Shown one piece after another: positions 1-12,028 of a stretch of 64,000 bases of DNA. Location of the stretch: positions 36,001-100,000 of the forward strand of contig JAQZDE010000040.1 of NCBI GenBank assembly GCA_037576195.1, written 5' to 3'. The notes beneath the pieces are model-generated. The model was not told the origin of the DNA and made no database searches. It worked only from the letters and a program-made list of their open reading frames with translations. Every line of letters begins with the position of its first letter. Position 1 is the first letter of the stretch. Source of the stretch: Phytoseiulus persimilis (taxonomy: Eukaryota > Arthropoda > Arachnida > Mesostigmata > Phytoseiidae). The position numbers were made by a program, and so were the translations under genes.

Positions 1-3000
1 ACTATGATGTTTCCGCTGTTGAGTAGCTTCAAGTCGGTTCCGGTTTCGCCGGTGAGCAGGACAACCTTCTTGCCAAGTTTCTTGAACTTCTTCTCCCAGT
101 CCTTGAAGACGATCGAGGTGAGCTCTTCTCGGGGCGCGACATAAACGCAGCGTCCCTCCTCCTGTTGACTGAACAGTCGGAGGATAGCGAACTCGGCACA
201 GATCGTTTTTCCCGATCCAGTGGGTGCACCAACAAAGACATTGTCGTCCGAGTTATAAATGGCGTTGAAGGCCTGCGTCTGTATCGGATTGAAGTGGGTC
301 AACGTGCCCTCGTACAGGGCCTCAAAGTCCTTGTTTTGCAGAGCCGAGATCGGCAGCGGCTGAAGGTCCAGGAGCTCAGTCGGCGGAGCATACTTCTCAG
401 GGAGGATCATGTGACGAAACGAGACTGGGAGGAGGCTCTCGCTTCCGATCCATCTACGGGAGGAGAGAGGATTTGATTGGACTCGGAATTGGGGGATTCT
501 CCGTGCATTGAGCCACGGACCTGAACAGGGGGAAACGAATGTCATAACCTCGTATCGATATTCCTTCATGAACTCACCTGTCGGAGACAACCCTTATGAA
601 GTAGTGCGGAGGAACTGGCTCGAACAATGCCACGAAAAATCGCACCAGATGCTCATCCTGGGCGAACTTCTGTTTCAGGAGGAAGTATTCATGGTGAAGA
701 ATGCATTCTGAGTTGACGTCTTCAACTAGGATCCAGAACGCCTCAGAAGTTCCGTGTACTTTCTCGTCCCATTGAAAATCAGGCGTGATGGTAAGTTCGA
801 CTTTCAACGTCGATCTCGTGATCGGTTGGATGTGAGCGACCAGATCCAGCTTGGGGAATTGATGGATGTACCGATGGATCGTCTTGCCCATTTTCGGCAT
901 CCGCAGTAGCTCTCCGATCTCGCTCACGTTCAGATCGTACAATCGCTCGAATGGAAAATTCTTCGTCTCGAGCTTCTTGATCACCTCTTTCGGGATCTTC
1001 TTGAACTGGCGCAGAGGCGACATGCTTTGCCACATGCCCTTGTCGATCATTTTGCACATCGAGAGAGTTTTATCGGCTAGCTGGGCCCAGCCACGGTGCA
1101 GAACGATTTCGAAAATCGCCCTCATCAGACGTGAAGCACTCTGTGTCACGTAAACCATGTCCGAAACCAGCGCCAGTCGCTCCAGTTGGAGTTGCGAGAT
1201 GAAAGCTTGCAGGAGGATGTTCACTTTCGCGATGGGTTCTTCGACGCCCTCCTTGATCGGGATCGGGACGCGCTCCGTGAGCTTCTTGAGCTCGAGTTTC
1301 TCTTCATCGCGGATCACGATATTGCGGAACTCGCCGGACAGTGAGAACACTCGGAAGAGATCGATTTCACTCAGAGTGGGCTTCAAGAGTTGATTATAGG
1401 TGGTCATCGTCTCGTGCGTGCAGTAGAAATACGACGCGATCCTTCCAAGCTCGGTGACCTGGAAAATCGGATGAATACCGGACATTGTCGGGAGCATCTC
1501 TAGACAGGAGAATAGAGTTGGGATTGTGCCAGATCATTCAGGGAATATTACCTGGAGGTTTCCGCTTTTGCGGTCGAATCGGATCAGCTGAGCCTTGTCG
1601 AGTTTCGTAGCAGCGGTGAAGATGAGATTAGCCCTGAACTTCTCCAGATATTTGTCGTTTTCCAGTACATCCGATGAGATGCCGTACACTTGCGGGGCTC
1701 TTCTCATACGCTCGTAAAGATACGTATACCCGAGCCAGGTTACTGCGTCTTGTACAGTCTGGATGTTGCCGAGAACGATCTCTGCGTTCAGGATGTCGGG
1801 AAGCTTCGAGATCATCTGCGACTCGACAGGCAACTGCTGATTGAGGAGAGACAAATAGTATTGTAGCTCGGAGTGGTTAGTGATCAGGACTCCCTCTCCT
1901 TTGGTGTCGTACTGCGGTCTTCCGGCACGACCCAACATCTGCAGAACGTCGAGTGCTCCGAGCTCGGTCCATTTTCCTTGCTCGGGATTGTAGACCTGTG
2001 TTCCCTTGATGATAACGGTATGTGCGGGTAGATTCACTCCCCAAGCGAGCGTTGCCGTGGACACCAGAACCTGTAACCGACCACTAATCAGCACAGTTCT
2101 TGGAATATACGATTCATCCTTCGTGAGGAAGCGTCTGTATCTTTCGTCGTGCACGAACCTGAATATGCCTGTCCGCAAACAGATCCTCGACGAGAGTTCT
2201 GTCGACACGAGACATTCCGGCGTGATGGATGCCGAAGCCATACGGTAGGAGATCCTTGAGGTCAAGGTTCTTGACATGCTCGACCTCGTTCTTCAGAACC
2301 TCCATGCTGAACGCTCCTTCTCGGAGGAAGAGGCCCAGGGTGTCTTTCTCAAGACAGAGATCTCTGATCGCTTTAGCCGTCTTCGCGGTCTCTTTCCGAG
2401 AATGGACGAAAACTAGAACCTGGAACGAACATGACGCTGAGCAGTGCGATGCAGAACGGGGGGCGAGAGTGTGTCTAGGATAAATTCCTTTTTAAGAAAG
2501 TCATTCGCATTCTTTCTTGGGCGAATGAACGCTCAAACGTCAAAACTTTCACTTACTTGGCTCTTTCCAGCGTTTGCAACGATTTTTTCATAGAGGATCT
2601 CGTTCATGATCTCGAATCTTTTGAAAACCTTCTTCTCTGTGATTCCAATGAATTTCTGCTCCAGCGGTACGGGTCGATACGAATTGTCAAAGTAGAAAAC
2701 TCCTTGCTTGGGAACTCGCAAGAATGTTGCGACGTCCTTGTAGTTCGGCAGCGTGGCGGATAGACCGACGAGACGAACCTCGTCTTGAGTCGCCTCCATG
2801 TTCCGGATCGTTCTCGCCACCAGAGCCTCGAGTACGGGGCCTCTCTCATCATGGAGCAGATGGATTTCATCGAAGATCATCAAGCGAACCTTAAATTCAA
2901 TGCTTCGTTGAACAAGGATCGATCGTGGTCGTCAGTTTGGTTTCTGTAGCTTTTCCACTCACCAATTGGGTGTAGGTTCTATCGCCGCCTTTTCGAGTAA

Positions 3001-6000
3001 TGATGTCCCATTTTTCAGGAGTACAAACGATGATCTGGAGAGGGAGGCTTTCATTATCACTGGGATATCCGACTTCGATCAATTGAAGAACCATATTTGA
3101 ATGAGTTTCACAAAAAAATACCTGAGTTGCATTGATCTGTTCGCGAGTGAGTTGATGATCTCCCGTCAATTCGGATACGACCAATCCGTAATTTTCCAAG
3201 CGCTTCGAGAAACTTCCGACCATTTCCTGCGGGAACACAGGGTTGTCAAAGAGGGCCATGACAGATATATATCATAGGTTTCGCGTGACAGGTTTTAAAA
3301 ATCGTTATCGACGGTTAGGGGAATCGCAGCAAGCTGATACACCGGAAAACATGAGAAACATCAAGAATGATGCGGATCGCCGTACCTGCACGAGGGAACG
3401 CATCGGCGCAACGTAAACTATTTTGAAAGAGTCCCCGTTTATGGTGCCGTCTGCGTTGATATGTTTTCCGATTTCCTTCAACATGCAAAGCAGCGCGACA
3501 TTCGTTTTTCCGGCACCAGTCGGAGCACAAACCAGGATATTGTGGTCCGCTTCCAGAGCAGCTTCTTTGAGTCGCGATTGAATTCTGAAAATGGAGGAGC
3601 AGGATCCTTCAGATCGAATGTTACGGCAGTCCCGAAGCGTTTCGCGTGATGCTGCGAACTGTCCGAAAGAGAAGAAGAATCACAAAGCACAAACCTGTTC
3701 AGGGACTGGAATTTGTCGAAGGCTGGCTGAGCCCAATCCGGTAGCGTGGAAATGGGAACCAACTTCTCCCCCTCCTCGAATGGTCTCGGTCTCAAGGCGG
3801 GGACCTGAATTTCTTCGTACCCTTTGTGGGTCTTCCTCAAGGAACCGTCAGGCAACTGGCACCTTTTGCTCGACATGAAATGCGACCCTTGGGAGAACGC
3901 CAAGTCTTCTAGATCCAGCAGTTTGCAAGACGACAACTTGAGTTTGGACGACTTCTCATCGCCGGAATCGTTGTCGTTGCCGCCTTCCTCCAGGTGGCGT
4001 CTCCTCCCGTCGCCCCTGGCTGTCCCCTGGAACGGATGAATGGTCGGTCTAGAACCTGACCCAGCTTCAGCGACCATGGAGATTCGGATACGATTCTACT
4101 CGACCTATTTATCACCTCTCTTCCTGTCGTCAGGTCTGACGAGTCCAGCTGGGTGAGAATGGAGGCCAGTTCGGTCACTGACTTCATTTTTTCACGTAGT
4201 TTCTGTCGTTGAGAATCGCTCTGTTCTTGGGCCAGCAGGGTGCAGTACAGAATCAGATTTCGGTTGTCTCGGAGTTGCTTGATGAAGTCGAACTGGTCGC
4301 AGCCGAGCAATCGCACCAGATGGTTCTCGATATCACGATCTTCTGCTGACGTTTTGAGGATATGTAGGACTTCCGACGCCTTCGTCTGGGCCACGACGGG
4401 GTCGTCGTACGTTTTCGAAAGTTTCCTCTGCAGCCAGTAGGCGTCGATGTGACGCGCGTGGAGGCTTTCGCCCTTCTGCAACGGGTAATCAGGATGGCTG
4501 TTCGGTCGGACCGAGGAGACGGAACGAGTCATCAAACTCATGTGACCCACGTCACTTACCTTGATTTCTCCCGGAGCGCGTTTTGAACCGTTGCCCTCTA
4601 GGTTCGCCTGGAGCGTTGACGTGGTTTCGTAGCCTTCTTCAGGAGCCTCATCATCGTCACTCGCCCCGTCAACGACCATATCGACCATTTCTTCTCCGGA
4701 TTCCTCATCATCCGATCTGTTGAACAGGGCAATCACGATCAGTCGATTATGGACATGGTTTCTCCGCGAATCGAAATTTCAAAAGCGTTGCCACGAACCT
4801 GTCGAACTCAACGTTGACGCCGTAGGTATCGTCGATTTCTTGGTGCTCTACAACCTCACCGGTGTTCTCTGAGTAGTCCGTTATTTTTTTGCACAGGTTC
4901 ACCAAAACGGCGTACCTGGAGGGAATGGGAGAAAATTCGTTTGTACTCGAAACAACATAAACCACATCTCGAATTCGAGTCCCGACCAGCCCTTCAGCCG
5001 ACCGAATGAATTTCGCAGCAGATACCTTTCATCGGCGAATGCTCCGAGCAATGACTCCAGCTCCTTCCGTCGTTCCGAGTCTTTTATGCGATCTGTCTTG
5101 AGGGTTTTCAGAACCTCATCTGCCGCGCCACACAGTAGGTCTCGTGGATTGTCTCCAAGCATATCTTGTAGGAAACTCAGGAGAACCTGCAACCGAAGAA
5201 GTTGGAAACGTTGTCTGGAACACCGAGGCTCTAGCTTGCTTGCCACCGGCAATCAACACGGAAATGGCGAGTCCCGTATCGTATGCGAACACACCTCGTA
5301 TGTCTGTTTCGTCTCATCAGTTTTCGGTCTGTAAACGATCCCCGCGATTTCATCGGAGTCCTGCAGAACGGACTGCTTTGCTTTCATCTTCAGACCCGCG
5401 GAATCTTTCTTCTTCGACTTGCGCTTTTTCTCCGAAATTTCTTTAGTCGGCTTGCTCCGCTCGTAGCGGTCTCCCATTCGTGTTCCGGTAAGTTTCCCCT
5501 CCAGAGAGAACACCTCACCTGGGACATGAGTTCGGTTAGAGGATGAAATCGTCGCCAAACATTCACTCTCCTGAATGCGGAACGTCAGCGGGAATTCTCA
5601 GAGGTGAGAGCGGCGCACATCTGAATTGTCACGGAACCACCGGCTGACTTAATCTCAAGAGACTACAACACACATGACGCAATGTGTCAACCAGGCATTC
5701 GATCCTGATTCTTTTCCAGATTCGTGAACAAGAGGGAACGGATATGGACGAGGGCAATCGCGGACAACTCCCCAATTTCATGAGCCTTCTCTCCGTGAGG
5801 AGCCGGCGGAGAGTTCCAGCTCTGACCCCTGAAACTCTCACGCTCTGAAGGGATTTCTCGAGTTGACAGCGGACAGACTCCGGAGTGATCCCGGGACTCC
5901 GGACGAGAACGTCGAGCTCCTTCCACCATGTAGTACGAGAGCAATTTGTCAAAACGTTTTAAAGCCGGCGCCATGTTCAGATTGGGCGCTCACTTGGTCA

Positions 6001-6142
6001 CGAGAGTGGCATTCGATTCAAACAACTTACCCGTGGCCTCATCTCGCGCTCGTCTTTCGATGAGTCGGGTATCGGCCTGGAGAACCAGGTTGGAATTTGC
6101 TTTGTACTCATACTGCAACGATCGCGCCGATGCGTCGGCCAT
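1..6142 (-). CDS. SNRNP200: Brr2 / U5 snRNP 200-kDa helicase, 5' part (truncated by window edge)
   Basis: Ski2-like DExH RNA helicase of the U5 snRNP that unwinds U4/U6 and activates the spliceosome in the nucleus. Exons (minus): 6142-6031, 5518-5295, 5186-5026, 4915-4799, 4716-4560, 4475-4116, 4026-3695, 3584-3386, 3226-3122, 3034-2963, 2889-2557, 2419-2159, 2070-1552, 1458-578, 453-1. All junctions are GT-AG and keep frame, giving 1,428 codons. The N-terminus, including [18 protein letters not shown], closely matches animal Brr2. Cassette 1 has Walker A APTGAGKT near residues 508-515, DEIH near 620-623 and [12 protein letters not shown] (motif VI), followed by the first winged-helix/Sec63 region. 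Cassette 2 begins near residue 1278, with APTGSGKT near 1354-1361. The rest of cassette 2 and the C-terminal Sec63 unit lie beyond position 1. Intron 1 (about 512 bp) is the longest. Identity is near certain; single exon edges could be off by a few bases. Confidence 0.97.
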
Positions 6143-6702
6143 GGTTGCCGATAATGGTTTGTTGAACTTTTCGAGCTCCAAGCAGAGATGCAACACGAAC
6201 GTGGTCGTCTGCTGATTCCGTGTTGCTCTCTTCTGTTTGTAAACGCTTCAAAGCGCCGGGGGGATCGGCCTGCCAAAACGAGCGAATGACAACCTCGAGA
6301 AGCTCGTGTTCTCTCGCGGGAACCTCTGAAATAGCGATTGATGATGTATAATTGAGCGAAAGATTCTCGTGATGACTCGTCGGCGGCGATTTGTCAGTTC
6401 TCATTCTCGGGGCTACCTTATCTGATTGTCTCCTCGTCTATTGAGAGAGGGCGGGTGTTTTCAAACCGAAAAGTTTCACGTGCGGCCGAGCAGTCGTTCT
6501 ATTTCGAACAGCTTAGACTCGGATGGATCCCTGCGTTGACAGAAGAACATAGCTTTCGGCTGCGACGATATTGTGCGGACGGCGGAGAATCGGTGTTCGA
6601 AACCTACCTTTGGCGTAGCTCCCTTGGACGCGTTGCAGTAACGTCCCGTAGAAGCTTTGCGAGACCCTTAGAAGAATCAGTCCTGGATCTCCAGACCAGG
6701 CT
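6143..6702. promoter_or_regulatory. Shared divergent promoter interval between Brr2 and DDX52
   Basis: The Brr2 start codon (6142, minus) and the DDX52 start codon (6703, plus) face away from each other with 560 bp between them, so both promoters and both 5' UTRs must lie here unless there are distant noncoding first exons. I see no clear TATA box. A 95-codon open frame at 6455-6742 overlaps the DDX52 start in another frame and resembles nothing I know, so I treat it as noncoding or a 5' leader. Confidence 0.5.
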
Positions 6703-8873
6703 ATGGCGTCGAGCATTCTCCAGCAACTCTGCAGGGGTATAACTTTCCAGAAACAGCGGCCCCATGCCAAGAATGAAGACGAAAAACCAGCTGCAGGTGT
6801 TGGTACTCTGCCTTCCTCGAAGCTTCAGGGAAAACCGGAGAAAGTCCAAAACAGGTGAGCGGTTGGTGAGAGCATTATCATACACGGTGCTGTGGAAGGT
6901 TCAGAGGCGCGGGAATCACTTCAGTTCTTCTTACGCCGAGGGACACATATGATACGGGACACATATCTGCGCGGGATCCCGGAATTATTGCGTTCATCAG
7001 TCAACGCGTTCTTGTCTCTTCTCCATCTGAGGAATTTCCACACATTTTCCAGAATCCGCACTCATCATGGGATTGGCGTGTGGGCGGATGATGTCCCAGC
7101 AGTGATCACAGAGTTCGAGCAGCTCAGGACGCGTTTTCAATGTAAACAACAGCTCATTGAGAATATAGCTGCCTGTGGATACGAACGACCGACTCCTGTG
7201 CAGATGATCACCATACCGGCGATGTTGGAGCGTCGTGAGGTAGCTGCGCTGAACAATGCCTTCTACGATGGTTCGTACGAAATTTTCCCGTCTGGGTACT
7301 GAATCCGTGAGCCCGGTTTTCTTCCAGGTTCTAGTCAGCGCACCGACAGGTTCAGGGAAAACAGCAGCGTTCGTTATACCGTTGATCCACCTGTTGGAGA
7401 AACCATGCGGGGACGGTTTCAGAGCCGTGATCGTTTGTCCCACCCGGGAGTTAGCGAAGCAAACATATCGAGAAGTCGTCAACCTCGCGGAGGGCATCGG
7501 CTTACGGACTTACGTTTTGACAAAAACTTCCAACGCGCAAAAACGGTAGGCTCCTCCGGCGCTTTCCTGACCGCCGCTGATTCAGAGCGAGTGAACCGCT
7601 ACAGTTTTGGCGAATCCTCTGACGATCTTAATGGGGGAGAGATAATTGCCGGCATTCCTTGCAGTTTCTCTTCAGAATTGGCCAAGAGCTTGGACATAAT
7701 GGTCACAACGCCCAATCGACTCGTATGGCTGCTGAAAGAAACAAAGCTGAGTCTGCATCGCGTACAACATTTGATAATAGACGAGAGCGACCGGTTGTTT
7801 GAAGCTGGGAAGAGTGGGTTCCGCGATCAGTTGGTGAAGATCTACGAAGCATGCGACTCCTCTAAGCTCAAACGCGCCATGTTCTCGGCGACGTCCAGCA
7901 AAGACCTGGATAAGTGGTGCCGACTGCATCTTGACTCTGTGGTCATCGTAGCGATCGGAGCGAAAAATTCCGCAACGAAACAGGTCGAGCAGAAGCTCGT
8001 TTTCGTGGGAACTGAGCACGGCAAACTCTTCCAAATTAGGTAAGCCCTGGCGGTCGTGAGCTCCTTCCGTTCAGCTATCAGGCAGCTTTGTCATCTATCA
8101 GCCACAGGAAATGGGATAACTGGTGGAATTTCAGGGAAATATTACGCGCTGGAGTTCGACCCCCCGTTCTGGTATTCGTCGAAACGAAAAGCGCGGCTAA
8201 ACAACTGTATAGCAATCTCGTCCTCGATGGTTTCAAAGTCGACGTCATTCATTCGGACCGAACGATCTCTGAACGTGATTCAGTCATGGAACAGTTCAGG
8301 TTCGGCAGAATTTGGGTCCTCATCTGTACAGAGCTCATGGGAAGAGGGATCGATTTTAAGGGTGTCCAGCTCGTCATCAACTACGATTTCCCTCAAACCG
8401 CCGCATCCTACATACATCGAGTAGGCAGAACAGGAAGAGCTGGCCATACGGGAGAAGCTATCACATTCTTCACGGAAACAGACGCCCCCAAATTGCGCGA
8501 GATTGTTCGGGTAAGTGCTTAGCGATGTCAGGACCAGTCGAGGTTCGTGTTCGAAGGGCTGCCATAGGAGTTCAACAAAGCTCTCCAATATTGGATTGCG
8601 TCCATTCGTGCTGAAGATTCGAACGCCCGGCATTTACAGATTGTGCGCAAAGCCGGCTGCGAGGTTCCTGAATACATGCTGAAATTGAACTCTAAACGTC
8701 TGAAAAATAAGCTGGAGTCGAGAACTAAACTGAAAGGGAAGAAGAAAGCAGATCGCCAGTCGAATCCGAGCTTGAAGCTGAAGCGTTTGGACGCGAGCAA
8801 AGCCGGGGTCTCGCATCGAGAACAATCGAAGAAGGAGTCATCGGTGCGGAAACCGAGACCGAAAACCAAATGA
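6703..8873 (+). CDS. DDX52: DDX52/Rok1-type DEAD-box RNA helicase
   Basis: Nucleolar ATP-dependent RNA helicase of the Rok1/DDX52 family, needed for early 18S rRNA processing. Six exons: 6703-6854, 7053-7239, 7328-7545, 7605-8039, 8135-8510, 8640-8873; 533 aa against about 600 in human. The short N-terminus [20 protein letters not shown] resembles the family start. Visible motifs are the Q-motif region (PTPVQM), Walker A APTGSGKT near residues 118-125, PTREL, TTPNRL, DESD near 245-248, SAT near 280-282 and [12 protein letters not shown] (motif VI). DESD in place of DEAD is the family's usual variant. The C-terminal tail is strongly basic. Intron 3 (7546-7604) is only 59 bp and needs the acceptor at 7604; other acceptors break the frame. 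Transcribed away from Brr2; its 3' end converges on the Tudor-like gene about 200 bp downstream. Confidence 0.93.
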
Positions 8874-9074
8874 AAGTTATGAAAGACTCCCCGATGTTTC
8901 TTCATTGAGTTCCATCATCTTGCCTAGAAAATAGTTCAGCGAACCGCTCAGATAACGAGGACAGTTTCTTGCTGTGCTCCACACGACCTCATCGACACGA
9001 AATTAATTTGAGAATTAAGAACACCGGTTTGTTGCGGTCCTCACGAGATTCATCCTCATGAGAACTTCCTTCAT

Positions 9075-10350
9075 TCAAACAGTGTTAAAACTTTCTGCTT
9101 CTTCTGACAGGCAGGGCGCACCGCTGAGCCCATGACCGTCTATCAGATCCATACAGTTCTCGTCGAGGAAAAGTACTTCGGGCGTGTTTTCACTGTTCGC
9201 GGGACTTCCAGATTTGGTGACGATTATCTGAAGATGCGAACGGCTAGCTGAGATCGCTGAGGCCAGACGATGATCCAAGCAGTGGAAAAATACGCAAGCA
9301 AAAAAACTTACGTCGACCATGGGACATGTAGTTTCGAGAAGCGTTCTGAACTTTAGGAAATTTATTCGATCAAACAAGTGATCAGAGCACAGTGACACCC
9401 TGGAACAGCATGGTCATTAGAACCAAAGACAAAAGTTTCAATGGCCAGGAGTACTGTTGGATGAGTAAGCTTGGATCGCCGCCGCTGACACCGGGACTTT
9501 CCGTAGCGTCGCTTCCACCCGCCGTGAAATCAAACAGCGCAAAGTAACCTGATCAATACTCCTCTCAGCCACTGAGAACGAACCTTTTTGCAAATGAAGG
9601 AACGTGGTCCGGACTGAACTCTTCAGGCAGCTCAAAAAGTTCTTGAACGCTCCGCGTCTCACTGGTGTCAATCAATAAAACCTCGAATCGTGGACCCTGA
9701 AAAACCACCAGGGCTTTGTATGAGAGGGTCTGTACTCCTGCAGAGGATCGATCGTACTCAAGAAACCGTCATCCAGCTCACTCGGAGGGGGGATCCTTGG
9801 TTCGATGGGCGCGTCCGGAAGGAAACAGCGTACCTTTTTAGTGAAAAAGATCGCTCTCATCGGCCGGCCGCCAATCAAAGCTACGTAATTGCGGTTGGTC
9901 TGAAGCAGTGAGGTTCTCCTCAACCCTTGCCGCAGCAAGGTTCTCTCCATTGCGTCCATTTCGGGCCATGTTGATTCCGGAATTACAGAAACGTTTGAGA
10001 AGCCACCAACTTTCACGACTATCGCGGGCCATCGGGCTCCTTCATCACGCAGGAAAACACTGATTAGAAATTGAACTAGTGACATGTAGATAAAATCTCT
10101 GTCGGATCGGAACGTCCGGGAAGTCGATAGCGTTTCTCCGGCGAATCGTGCTTGAGCGGCCTGATCGCGATCGGAAACTCCTACCTTGACTGAATTTACC
10201 ACAATGAGGAATCAGTTCGCGTCAATTTGATTTCTTCATCTGATATGCACCTCCAGTAGTTCCGGCGAATCGCGACACGAATAATCACTCACCTCTCGAG
10301 AATCGCGGATCGTAAGTATTGGGAAGAGCTCTGTCTCCGACCATTTTCAT
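9075..10350 (-). CDS. Small single-Tudor-domain protein (exon model inferred)
   Basis: Tudor domains bind methylated arginine or lysine and are common in piRNA and snRNP proteins. Proposed exons (minus): 10350-10293, 10189-9834, 9696-9584, 9399-9312, 9227-9075; splice phases agree and total 255 aa. The Tudor-like core runs from exon 2 into exon 3: GRPMRAIFF, then FEVLLIDTSETRSVQELF, then ELPEEFSPDHVPSFAKR, matching the Tudor pattern of a basic strand, V-x-LID-turn and LP-x-x-F followed by P..A. I cannot place it in a named subfamily (TDRD5/7, RNF17 or other). Extra upstream exons are possible, because the first exon is short and the start was chosen only by frame; a 30-nt micro-exon near 9484-9455 is an alternative. 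It converges on DDX52 and its 5' side faces the long palindrome. Confidence 0.55.
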
Positions 10351-10953
10351 AGGAAGCGTTCAGGTGGTCCTCTTCGGGAGTTTCTTCGTGTTGCCCTCGC
10401 AATGCCAGTCTTGAACGGATACGGGCTGACTATGCACTGTTCTAGATGAACAATATCACTCCGGCTATGCCCAAGACCCTCTCCAAGCTTTATTTTGTTA
10501 TTGAAACCGAAGTCTTGGAGCCTGTCGCGGCCGAGAGTTTTGTTGGAAGACACACCGCTGCTTCGTCTTTTTCAGCCCTGCCGTAAACCATATGATCTGG
10601 ATATGACACATGATAACAGCGTGACTCAGCCATGGTATCAGCACAGACTTGGATCAGAGTTATTCGGGAGTCTCTCTTCTGTTGGTGGCAAGATCGTGTT
10701 GACGTGCACGAATCGAGAATGTCAGTTTGGAGATGAGGGAGGGCAAATCTTCTTCATCAACGGCTACAGCAGCTGTTCACAGCGTTTGGCATGTCGAACT
10801 TTGAAGTGTCGTGCCTTCTCTCTGGGAATTTCTGACACTACCTCTGAAAAAACGACGTGAACTCCGGAATGCGATGGAGGGGCTCGCGACACTGCCGCGT
10901 CCAAGGCACCCCTCGACCATGGTCGCAACGTTGTCCACGGAATCGCAAGGACT
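10351..10953. other. Spacer between Tudor-like gene and long palindrome
   Basis: About 600 bp. Open frames on both strands (for example 10495-10860 plus and 10553-10347 minus) carry no motif I recognise and lack paired splice signals. Further 5' exons or the promoter of the Tudor-like gene may lie here. Confidence 0.4.
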
Positions 10954-12028
10954 ACAGGGTGGACATCATAAGTCGGGATTTTTCTTACTCTCTCTTTTTT
11001 GGCTCGTAGCTCGGTGAGGAATCATCCGATCCTGGAATCTTTCGGCTTTCGAAAGCTGGAAGGATGCCGCGTTTTTTTCTCCTCGATTTCCGTGAATCGG
11101 TAAAAAATTGTGTCTCGTAACTCGACTCAAAGATTGCCTTTCTTCATTTTAAACTTTTCTAAAAAAACTGATCGTCAAACTTCTGAAGTCGAGCGATCGA
11201 ATTCGGGGTGCCAAGGTCGACGCACGACAGGAGGCTGCTCAAACGCCAGGCAACTTAAAATTTATAGATCAGGATCTATAAGTAGGTCTGACGATCGTCT
11301 CGACCTTGACCTCAAGATCGACCTCCTGACAAGATCGCGTCGTCTTTGCATTTCGGCCGTGGCTCCTCAGGGAAGCCGAATTCGAAAAAAATTCTTAACC
11401 ACTCGACAAGAAAGTTTATGGTTCGATACGATCGTTTTTTTTCTCCGATCGAGAATCGAGCTCGGTCAGTTTTTCTTTCCAGAGCAAAAAAAGTGGGGAA
11501 GCTCGATGTTCGGAGGAAAGAAAGAAATACCGCATCGACCGAGCAACTTTCAAGCTGGGTAGTTTGGACCAATCTAAGAACTTTTTGCCATCGGGAAATT
11601 TTTCGAACTCGGCTCACCTGAGGAGATCAGGGGCAAGTTCATTGAGGACGCGTTTTGTCAAGAGGTCAGCTCTTGACATCAAGGTTGAAACGACCGTTCT
11701 ACCTTCTGACAGATCCTGAGCTAGAAATCTGGAGTTGTCGGTCGTTTGAGCTGCCTCCTATCGTGCGTCGACCTTGGCACTTCCGAATTCGATCGGTCGA
11801 CTTCCAAAGTTTCTCGATCAGTTTTTTGAGAAAAGTTGAGAATAAGAAAAAGCAATCTTAGAGTCAATTTACGAAATCCAACTTCCTACCGATTCAAGAA
11901 AATCGAGGAGAAGGAGATGCACAATCCTGCAAGGTATCGAACGCCGGAAAAAACAGGATCGGATGATTTTTCACCGAGTTATGAGCAAAAGAAGAGAGAA
12001 AGTTCCCGACCCATGATGACCACCCTGT
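10954..12028. repeat. 1,075-bp imperfect palindrome (long hairpin / foldback element)
   Basis: The left half (10954-about 11475) is the reverse complement of the right half (about 11486-12028), with mismatches and small indels. The ends are ACAGGGTGG (10954-10962) and CCACCCTGT (12020-12028). Perfectly matching blocks include 19 nt (11209-11227 with 11761-11779), 14 nt (11021-11034 with 11954-11967) and 13 nt (11194-11206 with 11783-11795). The coordinate sum of each pair is about 22,982-22,989, so the axis is constant near 11,491. The matching continues to a loop of only about 10-15 nt near 11,480. Overall arm identity looks roughly three quarters by eye. No flanking target-site duplication is obvious and there is no transposase-like frame inside. 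It could be a foldback transposon or a hairpin-RNA (endo-siRNA) locus. Confidence 0.9.

Noticed and set aside
9549-9572. 24-bp intron in the Tudor-like gene
   Set aside because: Too short to be spliced; joining 9584 directly to 9399 keeps frame with a normal 184-bp intron.
10495-10860. 121-codon plus-strand ORF as a gene
   Set aside because: No recognisable domain, and it overlaps the expected upstream region of the Tudor-like gene without splice partners.
11110-11617. Open frames inside the palindrome as protein-coding genes
   Set aside because: They run across the palindrome axis and mirror each other as a result of the inverted structure; composition is low-complexity.
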